The notes beneath the pieces are model-generated. The model saw nothing but the letters and a program-made list of their open reading frames with translations. It was not told where the DNA came from and searched no databases. From Tolypothrix sp. PCC 7910 (lineage in GTDB: Bacteria; Cyanobacteriota; Cyanobacteriia; Cyanobacteriales; Nostocaceae): DNA of 64,000 nt. The translations under genes were made by a program, and so were the position numbers. The DNA lies in contig NZ_CP050440.1 in the NCBI RefSeq assembly GCF_011769525.1, positions 7,240,001-7,304,000 on the forward strand, read 5' to 3'. How positions within the stretch are numbered: the first letter of the stretch is position 1; every line of letters starts with the position of its first letter. Shown piece after piece: positions 47,599-56,665 of this stretch.

Positions 47599-47629
47599 GC
47601 ATCAACGTTTGGAATAGAGAATATTCACC

Positions 47630-48640
47630 ATGAATCCCATCCAATTTCTGCTTGGTATCCAGATTAAACGCAATAAGTTGCTTTCCGAAGGCGGTTTTAC
47701 CCTCATTGAACTGCTAATAGGCATGGTCATAGCTGTGCTTGTCATCACACCTTTGCTGGGATTCATGGTTAACATCTTGAACACGGATCGCCAAGAGCAA
47801 GCAAAATCAACTTCTGAACAAGAAATTCAAACTGCACTCGATTATATTTCTCGTGATTTACAGCAGGCCGTATATATCTACGATGCTACAGGTGTTGATG
47901 CTATTAAAGCCCAGCTACCTAGTCCCACTGCGACAGATAGAGTTCCTGTTTTGGTTTTTTGGAAACGAGAGTTTATCGGGCAAGCACTTACAGCGGCAGA
48001 TACAAACAAAGATGATACTTTTGTTTACTCATTAGTTGCCTACTACTTAATTAAAGACAATGACGCAACTTGGTCTAAAGCTGCTCGTATTGCTAGGTGG
48101 CAAGTTAGAGATGGAGTCTTAAGTACTGATGCTAGTGCCGTTACTTGTAATGGATATAGCGGCAAATATGTGAGTAATAGTTATTGTCCTAGTTCAGGTT
48201 TTGCGCCATTTAATTTTGATGGAGCCGGTACAATTGAGCAAAAGATGAATAGCTGGACAAGATTAAGCTCTTATACCACAACAACAACAAATCCAGATGG
48301 CACCAAAACTACACAGACGACAAATGTAAGTTATGGAAATACTCCTTTAGTATTAGTAGACTACATAGATCAAACTACTACTGGAGCGCCATCTGCAACC
48401 TGCTCCACTGGGACAAAAGTAGCACCAGCGAGTTTCGTTGATCCAAGTAATGCAACAAGTAACATGACCAGCTTTTATGCTTGTGTAGATAGAGCAAATA
48501 CAACAGCACAAGTATTTATACGGGGCAATGCACTTGCACGTCTGCAAAGTACAAACTTTGCTTACAACGCTAGCAAGAAAAATTATTTTCCTAGCGTAAA
48601 TATGCGGGTACAAGGACGAGGATTTTTATTCACCAAGTAA
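47630..48640 (+). CDS. hpsC: Hormogonium polysaccharide secretion pseudopilin HpsC
   Basis: A GFTLIELLIGMVIAVLVITPLLGFMV type IV pilin helix follows a basic leader ending in EGG. The body (residues about 60-336) is larger than in most pseudopilins. It has VDYIDQTTTGAPSATCSTG and a terminal RVQGRGFLFTK. Length is 336 residues. It starts 32 bases after hpsB and is followed by the hpsD-like gene after 41 bases, so the three pseudopilins are likely one transcription unit. Like HpsB it is inferred to be processed by PilD and assembled in the inner membrane. Confidence 0.9.
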   Translation: MNPIQFLLGIQIKRNKLLSEGGFTLIELLIGMVIAVLVITPLLGFMVNILNTDRQEQAKSTSEQEIQTALDYISRDLQQAVYIYDATGVDAIKAQLPSPTATDRVPVLVFWKREFIGQALTAADTNKDDTFVYSLVAYYLIKDNDATWSKAARIARWQVRDGVLSTDASAVTCNGYSGKYVSNSYCPSSGFAPFNFDGAGTIEQKMNSWTRLSSYTTTTTNPDGTKTTQTTNVSYGNTPLVLVDYIDQTTTGAPSATCSTGTKVAPASFVDPSNATSNMTSFYACVDRANTTAQVFIRGNALARLQSTNFAYNASKKNYFPSVNMRVQGRGFLFTK

Positions 48641-48681
48641 ATCTATCAATAACAGTAATCATTTATTAATGACAGGTGAAT

Positions 48682-49311
48682 ATGAGCAAGTTAAGTTTGA
48701 AGTTATTGCCAAGAGGGGGAAGTAATCGAGTTTCCCAGAAATCGTTCGCTACAAATCAAGTGGCTGGCTTTACTATGGTGGAACTCGTAGTCATAGTACT
48801 AATCATCGGAATTTTATCAGCGATCGCAGCTCCTAGCTGGTTTGCTTTTACAAATCGACAGCGACTAAATAAAGCTAGCGATAAAATTGTAGCTGCTTTA
48901 CAAGAAGCTCAACGACAAGCAAAACTTAGTAAACGTAACTATAGTGTCAGCTTTCAAAACAACAACTTGCCAGTAATAGCCATTCATCGCGCAGATACTA
49001 CACCAACTAACTGGCAGAATTTAGGAGTAGATGTAGGAGTTCAGCCAGAGCAAGTAAGACTGGGAACAAATCTCAGTGACGCAAATACTCTATCTTCTCC
49101 TAGCACTGTAGCCTTTACTAATTTGACTACAGCAAAAAGCATCACTTTTGACTATATGGGTATTTTAGCCTCTAAAACGAATGGTAGTGCTGCTGACACA
49201 GGTTTAAAAGTTGTTGTGACCTTACCAAACTCCAGTGGCATAAAAAGATGCGTCATTTTAGAAACCCTACTTGGAGGGATGCGAACTGGTAAAGATACTC
49301 AATGTAATTGA
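48682..49311 (+). CDS. hpsD: GspH/FimT family pseudopilin (HpsD-like)
   Basis: A type III signal (VAGFTMVELVVIVLIIGILSAIAAPSWF) starts near residue 31, after a 30-residue basic leader that is long for this class. The soluble part ends in a disulfide-capable CVILETLLGGMRTGKDTQCN, a FimT/GspH-like end. ATG 48682 has AGGTGA just upstream; GTG 48676 is a possible alternative. It follows hpsC in the same operon. It resembles the pseudopilin at 53596, which closes the cluster. The position in the locus supports the name HpsD, but sequence alone does not prove it. Confidence 0.8.
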   Translation: MSKLSLKLLPRGGSNRVSQKSFATNQVAGFTMVELVVIVLIIGILSAIAAPSWFAFTNRQRLNKASDKIVAALQEAQRQAKLSKRNYSVSFQNNNLPVIAIHRADTTPTNWQNLGVDVGVQPEQVRLGTNLSDANTLSSPSTVAFTNLTTAKSITFDYMGILASKTNGSAADTGLKVVVTLPNSSGIKRCVILETLLGGMRTGKDTQCN

Positions 49312-49579
49312 AACGCGCTTAATCAAATCGATATTAAAAAAACCCGAGAAATACGGAAGTAAACATAAAACATACAGATGACAATAGAAATAGCAAAGAT
49401 ATACCTTTGCTATTTTTTTCTGTTTATAGGTTGTGGGTGATAACACCCTTAGTTCTGTGGATATCATCTAAGTTTGGACACAAAGAACTTAGGATATTTC
49501 ACACATTTATATATAAATCCATTCGGTGTGCGCTACTCTCAAAACGACATTATTTTAAGTATTTACTGGGAAATTACTG

Positions 49580-50551
49580 ATGAGCAAAAGCATTGACTTT
49601 ACTGTAGCTATCCCTACTTATAATGGTGGAAGTCGTTTACCCGAACTCCTAGAACGGTTACGTAATCAACTCTATACCGAAAACATTTCTTGGGAAATTA
49701 TTGTTGTAGATAATAATAGTACAGATAATACAGCAGAAGTTGTTAGAAAATTTCAAGCTTCTTGGCAATGTCCTTACCCCTTAAAATATTTCTTTGAAGA
49801 TAAGCAGGGCGCAGCTTATGCTAGAAAACTTGCTATTGCACAAGCCAGAGGTAAGTTGATTGGGTTTCTTGATGATGATAATTATCCTGTTGCTAATTGG
49901 GTGTCAGTTGCTTATGCTTTTGGTCAAAAGCATCCCAATACAGGAGCTTATGGTAGCCAAATTCATCCAGATTGGGAAGTAGAACCCCCAACAAATTTCC
50001 AACGACTTGCTCCATTTTTAGCTATCACAGAGAGAGGCGATTTACCCTTACTTTACGCACCTCAAAAAAAATTACTGCCACCATCTGCAGGATTAGTTAT
50101 TCGTCGGCAAGCCTGGTTAGACAGTATGCCAAATGAGATGATTTTAACTGGCAGAGTCTCTAATAATACCCTGACAGGCGAAGACTTAGAAATGTTATCG
50201 TACATTCAAAAGTCTGGTTGGGAAATTTGGTATAACCCAGAAATGGAAATTTATCATAAAATTCCCAGATGGCGCTTACAAAAAGAGTATTTAATTCCAT
50301 TTTTCCGCGGTATTGGACTTAGTCGTTATGTCACACGCATGGTAAATATCGAACCTTGTGCTAGACCTTTAGCTTTATTTATTTATACGCTCAATGATTT
50401 AAGGAAAATAACTTTCCATTTGCTTCGCTATGGTCTGAGTGTTAAATATAGTTTGGTTTTAGCTTGTGAAATGCAGCTATTTATGAGTAGTTTTATGAGC
50501 CCATTTTATCTTTGGTCTCATGGCTATTTAGCTCCTAAAACCAAGACTTAA
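49580..50551 (+). CDS. hpsE: Hormogonium polysaccharide glycosyltransferase HpsE
   Basis: A family 2 glycosyltransferase of GT-A fold. The N-terminal nucleotide-binding part is FTVAIPTYNGGSRLPELLERL, IIVVDNNSTDNTAEVV and the metal site LDDDN (residues about 95-100). An acceptor-side EDLEMLSYIQKSGWEIWYNPEMEIYH follows. The C-terminal 80 residues contain a weakly hydrophobic helix region, fitting a membrane-associated enzyme that adds a sugar to a lipid carrier or growing chain. Length is 323 residues. The gene at 50580 is nearly the same in length and layout, so a local duplication is likely. Confidence 0.87.
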   Translation: MSKSIDFTVAIPTYNGGSRLPELLERLRNQLYTENISWEIIVVDNNSTDNTAEVVRKFQASWQCPYPLKYFFEDKQGAAYARKLAIAQARGKLIGFLDDDNYPVANWVSVAYAFGQKHPNTGAYGSQIHPDWEVEPPTNFQRLAPFLAITERGDLPLLYAPQKKLLPPSAGLVIRRQAWLDSMPNEMILTGRVSNNTLTGEDLEMLSYIQKSGWEIWYNPEMEIYHKIPRWRLQKEYLIPFFRGIGLSRYVTRMVNIEPCARPLALFIYTLNDLRKITFHLLRYGLSVKYSLVLACEMQLFMSSFMSPFYLWSHGYLAPKTKT

Positions 50552-50579
50552 TTTAAATTACATGGTAAAGGATGACATC

Positions 50580-51533
50580 ATGAATTTTACAGTAGCAATA
50601 CCTACTTATAATGGTGAATTAACTTTGCCTTTAGTTTTAGAAAGATTGCAAAAACAAGTGAATCCAGAAAACCTCACTTGGGAAGTAATAGTTATTGATA
50701 ATAATAGTAACGATAGTACTTCTCAAGTAGTTAAAGAGTTTGCCGCTAACTGGCCTGCTCATGTTCCATTAAAATACTTTTTTGAGCAAGAACAAGGAAT
50801 GGCTTATGCCCGTTGGCGGGCAATTAAGGAAGCCCAAGGGGAATTTGTCGGCTTTTTAGATGATGACAACTTAGCTGCTTCCGACTGGGTTTATCAATCT
50901 TATCTATTTGGTAAGGAACATCAGAAAGTGGGTGCTTATGGTGGAGAAATTCAAGGCTATTTCCAAACACCACCTCCTGATAATTTTGGCCCTGCTAAAA
51001 CATTCCTTGCTATTAGGAAATACGCTGATACAGCAACTCTATTTGAAGTAGATAAATTAAGATTACCTCCAGGTGCAGGCTTGGTTGTTCGTAAGCAAGC
51101 ATGGCTAGAAAGCGTTCCCAGTCGCGTTACCCATACCCAGCGAGGATGTGAAGATTATGAAATTTCCATCAATATGCACTTGTCTGGTTGGGAAATTTGG
51201 TATAACCCGCAAATGCAAATTCAGCATCTTATTCCAGCTTGGCGGATGCAAAAAAGTTATTTGGTAAGTATTGCTCGCATTTATGGTTTATCTACTTGCC
51301 AAATACGTTTAATGACTGTGAAAGCTGATTGGCAGAAATCTTTGCTATTAGTGAAAATTTTTCTGGGAGGTTTAAAACGAATTATCTCTCATCTTTTGAA
51401 ATATCGTAACCAAGTTCTGAGTAATTTAGGCTTGGCTTGTGAGATGTCATTTTTTATAGGGCAGCTTTTTAGCCCGTTTTATTACTTAAAACAGCGTATT
51501 CGCCTTATTAATCTTAATATCAATATTAATTAA
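50580..51533 (+). CDS. hpsE: Hormogonium polysaccharide glycosyltransferase, HpsE paralogue
   Basis: This is a second family 2 glycosyltransferase with the same motif order: FTVAIPTYNGELTLPLVLERL, IDNNSNDSTSQVV, LDDDNLAASDW and YEISINMHLSGWEIWYNPQMQIQH. It differs from the previous gene in detail but matches in length and C-terminal layout, so it is a tandem duplicate with diverged specificity. ATG 50580 (MNFTVAIPTYNG) is chosen because AAAGGA lies 7 bases before it; ATG 50562 is possible. The genes are 10 to 28 bases apart and surely co-transcribed. Confidence 0.85.
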   Translation: MNFTVAIPTYNGELTLPLVLERLQKQVNPENLTWEVIVIDNNSNDSTSQVVKEFAANWPAHVPLKYFFEQEQGMAYARWRAIKEAQGEFVGFLDDDNLAASDWVYQSYLFGKEHQKVGAYGGEIQGYFQTPPPDNFGPAKTFLAIRKYADTATLFEVDKLRLPPGAGLVVRKQAWLESVPSRVTHTQRGCEDYEISINMHLSGWEIWYNPQMQIQHLIPAWRMQKSYLVSIARIYGLSTCQIRLMTVKADWQKSLLLVKIFLGGLKRIISHLLKYRNQVLSNLGLACEMSFFIGQLFSPFYYLKQRIRLINLNININ

Positions 51534-51562
51534 CTCGTCATTTTATAGTTTAAATTATTGAA

Positions 51563-52567
51563 ATGAACATAAATATTAATTCACCGCCTCAAATTTCTAT
51601 AATTATCCCAGCTTACAATAGCGAAAATACTATTGCACAGACAATTAATTCTGTTTTAAACCAAACTTTTAGTGATTGGGAATTGATTGTTATAAATGAT
51701 GGTTCACAAGATAAAACTTTAGATATTATTTTAGAATTTAACCATCCTCGTATTAAAGTATTTTCGTATCCAAATTCTGGTTCACAAAAAAGTCGCAATC
51801 GGGGTTTAGAACATGCAGTTGCCGAATTTGTGAGCTTTTTGGATGCCGATGATTTATGGACACCAGATAAATTAGAGTCTCAATTTAAAGCTTTACAAGC
51901 TAATCCTCAAGCTGCTGTTGCCTATAGTTGGACAAATTGTATTGATGAAAAAAGCCAATTTCTACGGCGAGGAACATATATTAGCGCAATGGGTAATGTT
52001 TATGCAAATTTATTATTAATTAATTTTTTAGAAAATGGTTCTAATCCTTTAATTAGAAGAGATGCTTTAAATGTAGTTGGTGGTTTTGATGAATCTTTAA
52101 ATGCCGCACAAGATTGGGATATTTATTTAAGGTTAGCTGCCCATTATACTTTTGTAGCAGTACCATCGCCTCAAATATTATATCGAATATCTGGCAACTC
52201 AATGTCTACTAATGTTCTTGGGTTAGAAAAAGGTTCATTGGCAGTAATAGAAAGAGCCTTTAAGCAAGCTCCTCAATCCATACAATATTCAAAAAAATAT
52301 AGTTTAGGTAATCTATACAAGTATTTACTATTTAAATCTCTAGAAGGCATACCCGAAAAAAATCGTGTTATTACTGCGTTGAGATTTTTTTTGCAAGCTA
52401 TTATCAATGATGTATATTTGCTAAAAGCTCCAACTTTAATTAAGGTATTTTTAAATTTAATTGTCACATCTATACTACCTAGCAGACAAGCATTAATTTT
52501 ATTTCAAAAGTTTCCCAATTTATTTAATATAGTCACAATTCTGGGATATATGAAATTAGAAAATTAG
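51563..52567 (+). CDS. Family 2 glycosyltransferase of the hps cluster
   Basis: GT-A motifs: ISIIIPAYNSENTIAQTINSVLNQTF, LIVINDGSQDKTLDI and the metal site FLDADDLWTPDKLESQ. A following QDWDIYLRLAAHYTF block is typical of the Glycos_transf_2 family. Length is 334 residues, with a more helical, lysine-rich C-terminus (FKSLEGIPEKNRVITALRFF). The gene lies 29 bases after the HpsE paralogue and 2 bases before the next, which it resembles closely. hpsF or hpsG would be a fitting name, but I cannot tell which. Confidence 0.82.
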   Translation: MNININSPPQISIIIPAYNSENTIAQTINSVLNQTFSDWELIVINDGSQDKTLDIILEFNHPRIKVFSYPNSGSQKSRNRGLEHAVAEFVSFLDADDLWTPDKLESQFKALQANPQAAVAYSWTNCIDEKSQFLRRGTYISAMGNVYANLLLINFLENGSNPLIRRDALNVVGGFDESLNAAQDWDIYLRLAAHYTFVAVPSPQILYRISGNSMSTNVLGLEKGSLAVIERAFKQAPQSIQYSKKYSLGNLYKYLLFKSLEGIPEKNRVITALRFFLQAIINDVYLLKAPTLIKVFLNLIVTSILPSRQALILFQKFPNLFNIVTILGYMKLEN

Positions 52568-52590
52568 AGTTGACATCATTGTGTATATTT

Positions 52591-53544
52591 ATGCCATTAA
52601 TATCTGTAGTTATTCCTGTTTATAATGGGGAAACAACAATTAAACAAACTATAGAATCTGTTTTAACTCAAACTTTCTCAGATTTTGAATTAATTATAAT
52701 TAATGATGGTTCTCAAGATAATACTTTAACAATAATCCAAAGTCTTTCAGACAATCGCATCCAGATATTTTCCTATCCGAATGCAGGTTTACCTGTAAGT
52801 CGGAATCGGGGATTATCCCATGCAGTAGGTAAATATGTTTCATTTATTGATGCTGACGATCTCTGGACTAACGATAAATTGGAAAGTCAACTTAAGATAT
52901 TAGAAAATAACCCTGCAGCAGATATTGCTTATAGTTGGACTGATTATATTGATGAGCAAGGTAATTTTCTTTGTCATGGTAATCATTTAACATTTAATGG
53001 CAATGTCTATGAGCAGCTATTAATAAGTAATTTTTTAGAAAATGGTTCTAATCCTTTAATTACTAGACAAGCTTTAATAGAAGTAGGAGGTTTTGATCCT
53101 TCACTAAAATCTGCTGAAGATTGGGATTTATGGTTGAGATTAGCAGTTCGTTATCTTTTTGTAGCAGTATCATCTCCACAAATTTTGTATAGAGTTTCTG
53201 GAAATTCTATGTCCGCTAATATTTTGAACATGGAAGATGCGTGCTTACAGGTAATTGAACGGGCATTTACTCAGGCTCCTGAATCAATCAAAAACCTAAA
53301 ATTACATAGTGTAGTCAACTTATATAAATATCTCACCTGCAAATCTTTGCAAGCGCCTCTACATCGAGATAAATCTTTTCTAGGAGCTAAATTTTTGTGG
53401 AAGTTTTTTATCTACAATCCCAAGCGATTGCAATATCTTCATTTCACATTAACGCTATTAATTAAAATATTGATGATTATAATATTACCTAGCCAGTGGC
53501 TAACAGCTTTATTAAAGAATAAAAAAAACAGCGTTAATTTTTAA
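52591..53544 (+). CDS. Family 2 glycosyltransferase of the hps cluster, tandem copy
   Basis: It is closely related to the gene at 51563: SVVIPVYNGETTIKQTIESVLTQTFSDFELIIINDGSQDNTL, IDADDLWTNDKLESQ and AEDWDLWLRLAVRYLF. The shared FLENGSNPLI and ILYRVSGNSMS blocks show that the two arose by duplication. I choose ATG 52591 (MPLISVVIPVYNG); a TTG at 52570 opens the same frame. Cells with this locus would thus carry two pairs of duplicated glycosyltransferases, giving four sugar-transfer steps. Confidence 0.82.
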   Translation: MPLISVVIPVYNGETTIKQTIESVLTQTFSDFELIIINDGSQDNTLTIIQSLSDNRIQIFSYPNAGLPVSRNRGLSHAVGKYVSFIDADDLWTNDKLESQLKILENNPAADIAYSWTDYIDEQGNFLCHGNHLTFNGNVYEQLLISNFLENGSNPLITRQALIEVGGFDPSLKSAEDWDLWLRLAVRYLFVAVSSPQILYRVSGNSMSANILNMEDACLQVIERAFTQAPESIKNLKLHSVVNLYKYLTCKSLQAPLHRDKSFLGAKFLWKFFIYNPKRLQYLHFTLTLLIKILMIIILPSQWLTALLKNKKNSVNF

Positions 53545-53595
53545 AACAAAAAATAAAACCATTAATAACACATAAACATAAATACTTTAGGTGCG

Positions 53596-54150
53596 TTGCT
53601 CGTGGATTGTAAACCAAATATTAAAAATGCAGTGAAAATTAACTCTAATAGCGGCTTTACGCTGATGGAGACGTTGGTAATTGTTGTAGTCATAGGTATT
53701 TTAAGTGCGATCGCAGCTCCTACTTGGGTGTCTTTCGTCAACAATCAACGTCTTAATACTTCCCAAAATCAAGTTTACCAAGCATTTCGCCAAGCACAAA
53801 GCCAAGCTAAAAAGGAAAAATTGACCTGGAATGCGAGTTTTCGGGAACACAACGGTATTGTGCAATGGGCGGTTCATCCTGCTACTGTGAGTGCAGCTAG
53901 TGCCAATTGGAATGAGTTAGATAGGAATGTGCTATTAGATTCAGAAACCACCTTAAGTTTGTCAAACGGAATCAGGCAAATTCAATTCGATCATACAGGT
54001 AGTGTCAAGCAGCCTCCTTTAGGAAGGATAACTCTATCTAGTAAATATGGTGGTAAAGCTAAACGTTGCGTAATTGTTTCTACAATATTGGGCGCAATCC
54101 GCACTAGTAAAGAGCAGCCAACACCGCAGAGTAACAAGTATTGCTATTAA
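53596..54150 (+). CDS. GspH/FimT-type pseudopilin, last gene of the hps cluster
   Basis: A type IV pilin helix (SGFTLMETLVIVVVIGILSAIAAPTWVSFVNNQRL) follows a short leader. The body ends CVIVSTILGAIRTSKEQPTPQSNKYCY, with two cysteines near the end as in the HpsD-like protein at 48682. The two share 'SAIAAP' and 'NxQRLN' blocks, so they are paralogues. The start is TTG 53596 (MLVDCKPN) or GTG 53602; no strong ribosome binding site decides. Its place downstream of the glycosyltransferases frames the cluster with pseudopilins at both ends. Confidence 0.82.
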   Translation: MLVDCKPNIKNAVKINSNSGFTLMETLVIVVVIGILSAIAAPTWVSFVNNQRLNTSQNQVYQAFRQAQSQAKKEKLTWNASFREHNGIVQWAVHPATVSAASANWNELDRNVLLDSETTLSLSNGIRQIQFDHTGSVKQPPLGRITLSSKYGGKAKRCVIVSTILGAIRTSKEQPTPQSNKYCY

Positions 54151-54296
54151 GTAGAGCGGTGCAATTAAATATAGCTGGTAAGGGGTGTCATTTGTCCTTA
54201 TTCATTGGTAAGGATTTCAAACTAAGAGAAAATTGACTTCTGACACTCATTACTGAATAAATTATAGATATGCCAGTTGGGTAAATCTGGTTTTAG

Positions 54297-54974
54297 TTGA
54301 TTAGCATAAGGTATTCTGTTCTGAAATCACTAAATTGTCTCAAACAGCACCTAATTATTTTTACTCGTTACCCAGAACCAGGGAAGACAAAAACTCGGTT
54401 GATACCTGCTTTAGGTGAATTAGGCGCTGCTAATCTGCAAAAGCAGATGACTGAATACACAATATTGCAAGTTCAAGCATTGCAAAAGATAACGAACATT
54501 TCTTTTGAAGTGCGCTTTGCAGGTGGCAATTTACAATTAATGCAAAATTGGTTGGGGTCTGATTTAGTTTACCAACCTCAAGGTGAAGGAGATTTAGGCG
54601 ATCGCATGATGCGATCGCTTGCGGATGCGGTTGTATCTGGTAAAAAACAAGTAATAATCATCGGTATAGATTGTCCTGGGGTAAATTCTCAGTTGCTAGC
54701 AATGGCGTTTGAGCAACTAAATAATTTTGACATGGTGCTAGGCCCCGCAATGGACGGTGGCTATTACTTAATTGGGTTACATCAAGCAACTCCGCAATTA
54801 TTCGCTAATATCGACTGGGGAACTTCTCAAGTATTCCAGCAAACGGTAGACATTGCCCAGCAGCTTAATTTATCACACACTTACTTACCTATCTTGGCTG
54901 ATGTTGACCGTCCCGAGGATCTGCCGATTTGGGAACAAACTATTGCTAGAGAAGTTGCCGATAAGACTCAGTGA
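54297..54974 (+). CDS. DUF2064/TIGR04282 glycosyltransferase-like enzyme, 225 aa
   Basis: The family signature is IIFTRYPEPGKTKTRLIPALGELGAANLQKQM at the N-terminus, GIDCPGVNSQLLAMAFEQL in the middle and GPAMDGGYYLIGLHQA, which form a nucleotidyltransferase-like GT-A fold. Members (TIGR04282) are annotated as arsenosugar biosynthesis glycosyltransferases in some bacteria; the role here is unproven. No ATG matches the family start well: the frame opens at TTG 54297 (MISIRYSVLKS), and the conserved part begins about 20 residues later. It is separate from the hps operon, 146 bases after it. Confidence 0.78.
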   Translation: MISIRYSVLKSLNCLKQHLIIFTRYPEPGKTKTRLIPALGELGAANLQKQMTEYTILQVQALQKITNISFEVRFAGGNLQLMQNWLGSDLVYQPQGEGDLGDRMMRSLADAVVSGKKQVIIIGIDCPGVNSQLLAMAFEQLNNFDMVLGPAMDGGYYLIGLHQATPQLFANIDWGTSQVFQQTVDIAQQLNLSHTYLPILADVDRPEDLPIWEQTIAREVADKTQ

Positions 54975-55106
54975 TGAGTGAAGAAATATGGAGAAATTTA
55001 CAGAAAGTTAGCGCTTGATTGCCGATCTCTTGAAGGACGCTGACTTGGCAGGGCTGTTTCATTACCTAAAACAGGTAAAATTGCAAGTGTTGAGGGGATA
55101 AAAGTC

Positions 55107-55175
55107 ATGAGCGCTTCTGTGATTGAACATTTGCGACAAGTTGTTGGCGAAGCCTCTCGAAGAGAAGATTGCTAA
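55107..55175 (+). pseudogene. Short frame, possible gene-start remnant next to a repeat
   Basis: ATG 55107 follows GAGGGG at about 9 bases and encodes MSASVIEHLRQVVGEASRRE, then DC and stop. The second half coincides with a dispersed repeat (GGCGAAGCCTCTCGAAGAGA). It looks like the first codons of a longer gene cut off at the repeat. What the gene was cannot be told with certainty. Confidence 0.25.
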
Positions 55176-55258
55176 TCTTTTTTGGTGGATATGAAAGACT
55201 GAACACTTGATTAAATTAGAAAATTCTGAAATACAAAATTATTCTTTATATTAAAGCA

Positions 55259-56581
55259 ATGGTGGCAGCGGATAGAGTTTATATATTATTAGTTATAGGA
55301 ATTGCGATCGCACCTATTTTGGCGATGCTTTTCGGTATTCCCACAAGTATCGGTATTACACTTTTATTTGATATTTTCGTCCTCGCATTAATGGTGGTGG
55401 ATTGTTTACGAGTAAGACGCGATCGCGTCGAAGTTAGCCGCCAAATTCCATCACGCTTATCTATTGGTCGTGATAACCCGGTTGTACTAACGGTAAAATC
55501 GGCAAATACCAATGCTGTAATTAAAATTCGCGACTATTCTCCCACAGGCTTTGGTGTTTCTACACCAGAACTCAGCACTACTGTAGGGATGAATAGCACC
55601 CAGGAATTAACATACACAGTTCACCCCACACAACGGGGAGAATTTGCTTGGGGAAATCTTCAGGTAAGACAATTAGGATTGTGGGGATTAGCTTGGGATG
55701 ATTGGCAAATTTCGCAAAATCTACGGGTGAAAGTTTATCCAGATTTAGTGGGATTGCGATCGCTTTCCATTCGGTTAGCATTGCAATCATCTGGATCAAT
55801 CCGTCAACGCCGCATGGGTATTGGTACAGAGTTTGCGGAACTGCGAAACTATCGCACAGGCGACGATTTACGCTTGGTTGATTGGAAAGCCACGGCGCGA
55901 CGTGTAGGGGCTTATGGTAATACACCGCCCTTAGTTAGGGTTTTAGAACCAGAACAAGAGCAAACTTTAATAATTTTGCTCGATCGCGGGCGGTTAATGA
56001 CAGCTCAAGTCCAAGGTTTGCAGCGATTTGACTGGGGATTGAATGCAACCTTATCCTTAGCTTTAGCCGGATTACATCGAGGCGATCGCGTCGGTGTGGG
56101 TGTATTTGACAGACAAATGCATACGTGGATTCCACCGGAACGCGGTCAAAATTATCTCCCCCAGTTAATTGATCGCTTAACACCAATTCAACCCGTATTG
56201 CTGGAATCTGATTATTTAGGGGCTGTAACCAATGTAGTACAACGGCAGACTCGGCGCGCACTAGTGGTATTAATTACCGATATAGTTGATGCGATCGCTT
56301 CCACCGAACTTCTCGCCGCTTTATCTCGCCTAGCGCCTCGTTACCTACCATTTTGCGTTACACTCCGCGATCCGCAAGTTGATCATCTAGCCCATACCTT
56401 CACTGAAGATGTGACAAATACTTATGTTCGCGCAGTCGCTTTAGATTTATTAGCACAGCGACAAGTTGCATTTGCCCAATTAAAGCAAAAAGGTGTGTTG
56501 GTACTCGACGCACCAGCTAATCAAATTACAGATCAGTTGGTTGAACGATATTTACAACTAAAAGCCCGGAATCAACTTTAA
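55259..56581 (+). CDS. DUF58 family protein, 440 aa
   Basis: Two membrane helices lie at the N-terminus (VYILLVIGIAIAPILAMLF and IGITLLFDIFVLALMVV). The DUF58 signature follows: RRMGIGTEFAELRNYRTGDDLRLVDWKATARR (residues about 180-212). The C-terminal half is a von Willebrand A-like domain (LIILLDRGRLM, GDRVGVGVFDRQ). DUF58 proteins usually work beside a MoxR ATPase in envelope or chaperone-like complexes, together with SpoIIM and RDD proteins. Those last two lie nearby here (56666 and 58694), but MoxR is not in the window. The ATG 55259 has no clear ribosome binding site. Confidence 0.87.
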   Translation: MVAADRVYILLVIGIAIAPILAMLFGIPTSIGITLLFDIFVLALMVVDCLRVRRDRVEVSRQIPSRLSIGRDNPVVLTVKSANTNAVIKIRDYSPTGFGVSTPELSTTVGMNSTQELTYTVHPTQRGEFAWGNLQVRQLGLWGLAWDDWQISQNLRVKVYPDLVGLRSLSIRLALQSSGSIRQRRMGIGTEFAELRNYRTGDDLRLVDWKATARRVGAYGNTPPLVRVLEPEQEQTLIILLDRGRLMTAQVQGLQRFDWGLNATLSLALAGLHRGDRVGVGVFDRQMHTWIPPERGQNYLPQLIDRLTPIQPVLLESDYLGAVTNVVQRQTRRALVVLITDIVDAIASTELLAALSRLAPRYLPFCVTLRDPQVDHLAHTFTEDVTNTYVRAVALDLLAQRQVAFAQLKQKGVLVLDAPANQITDQLVERYLQLKARNQL

Positions 56582-56665
56582 ATTAATTTTTTCATAGTAG
56601 ATTGATGTGTCGCCAACATTAATTGATTTAGTATTAGAAATTCCCAACTAATAACTACAAATTAT

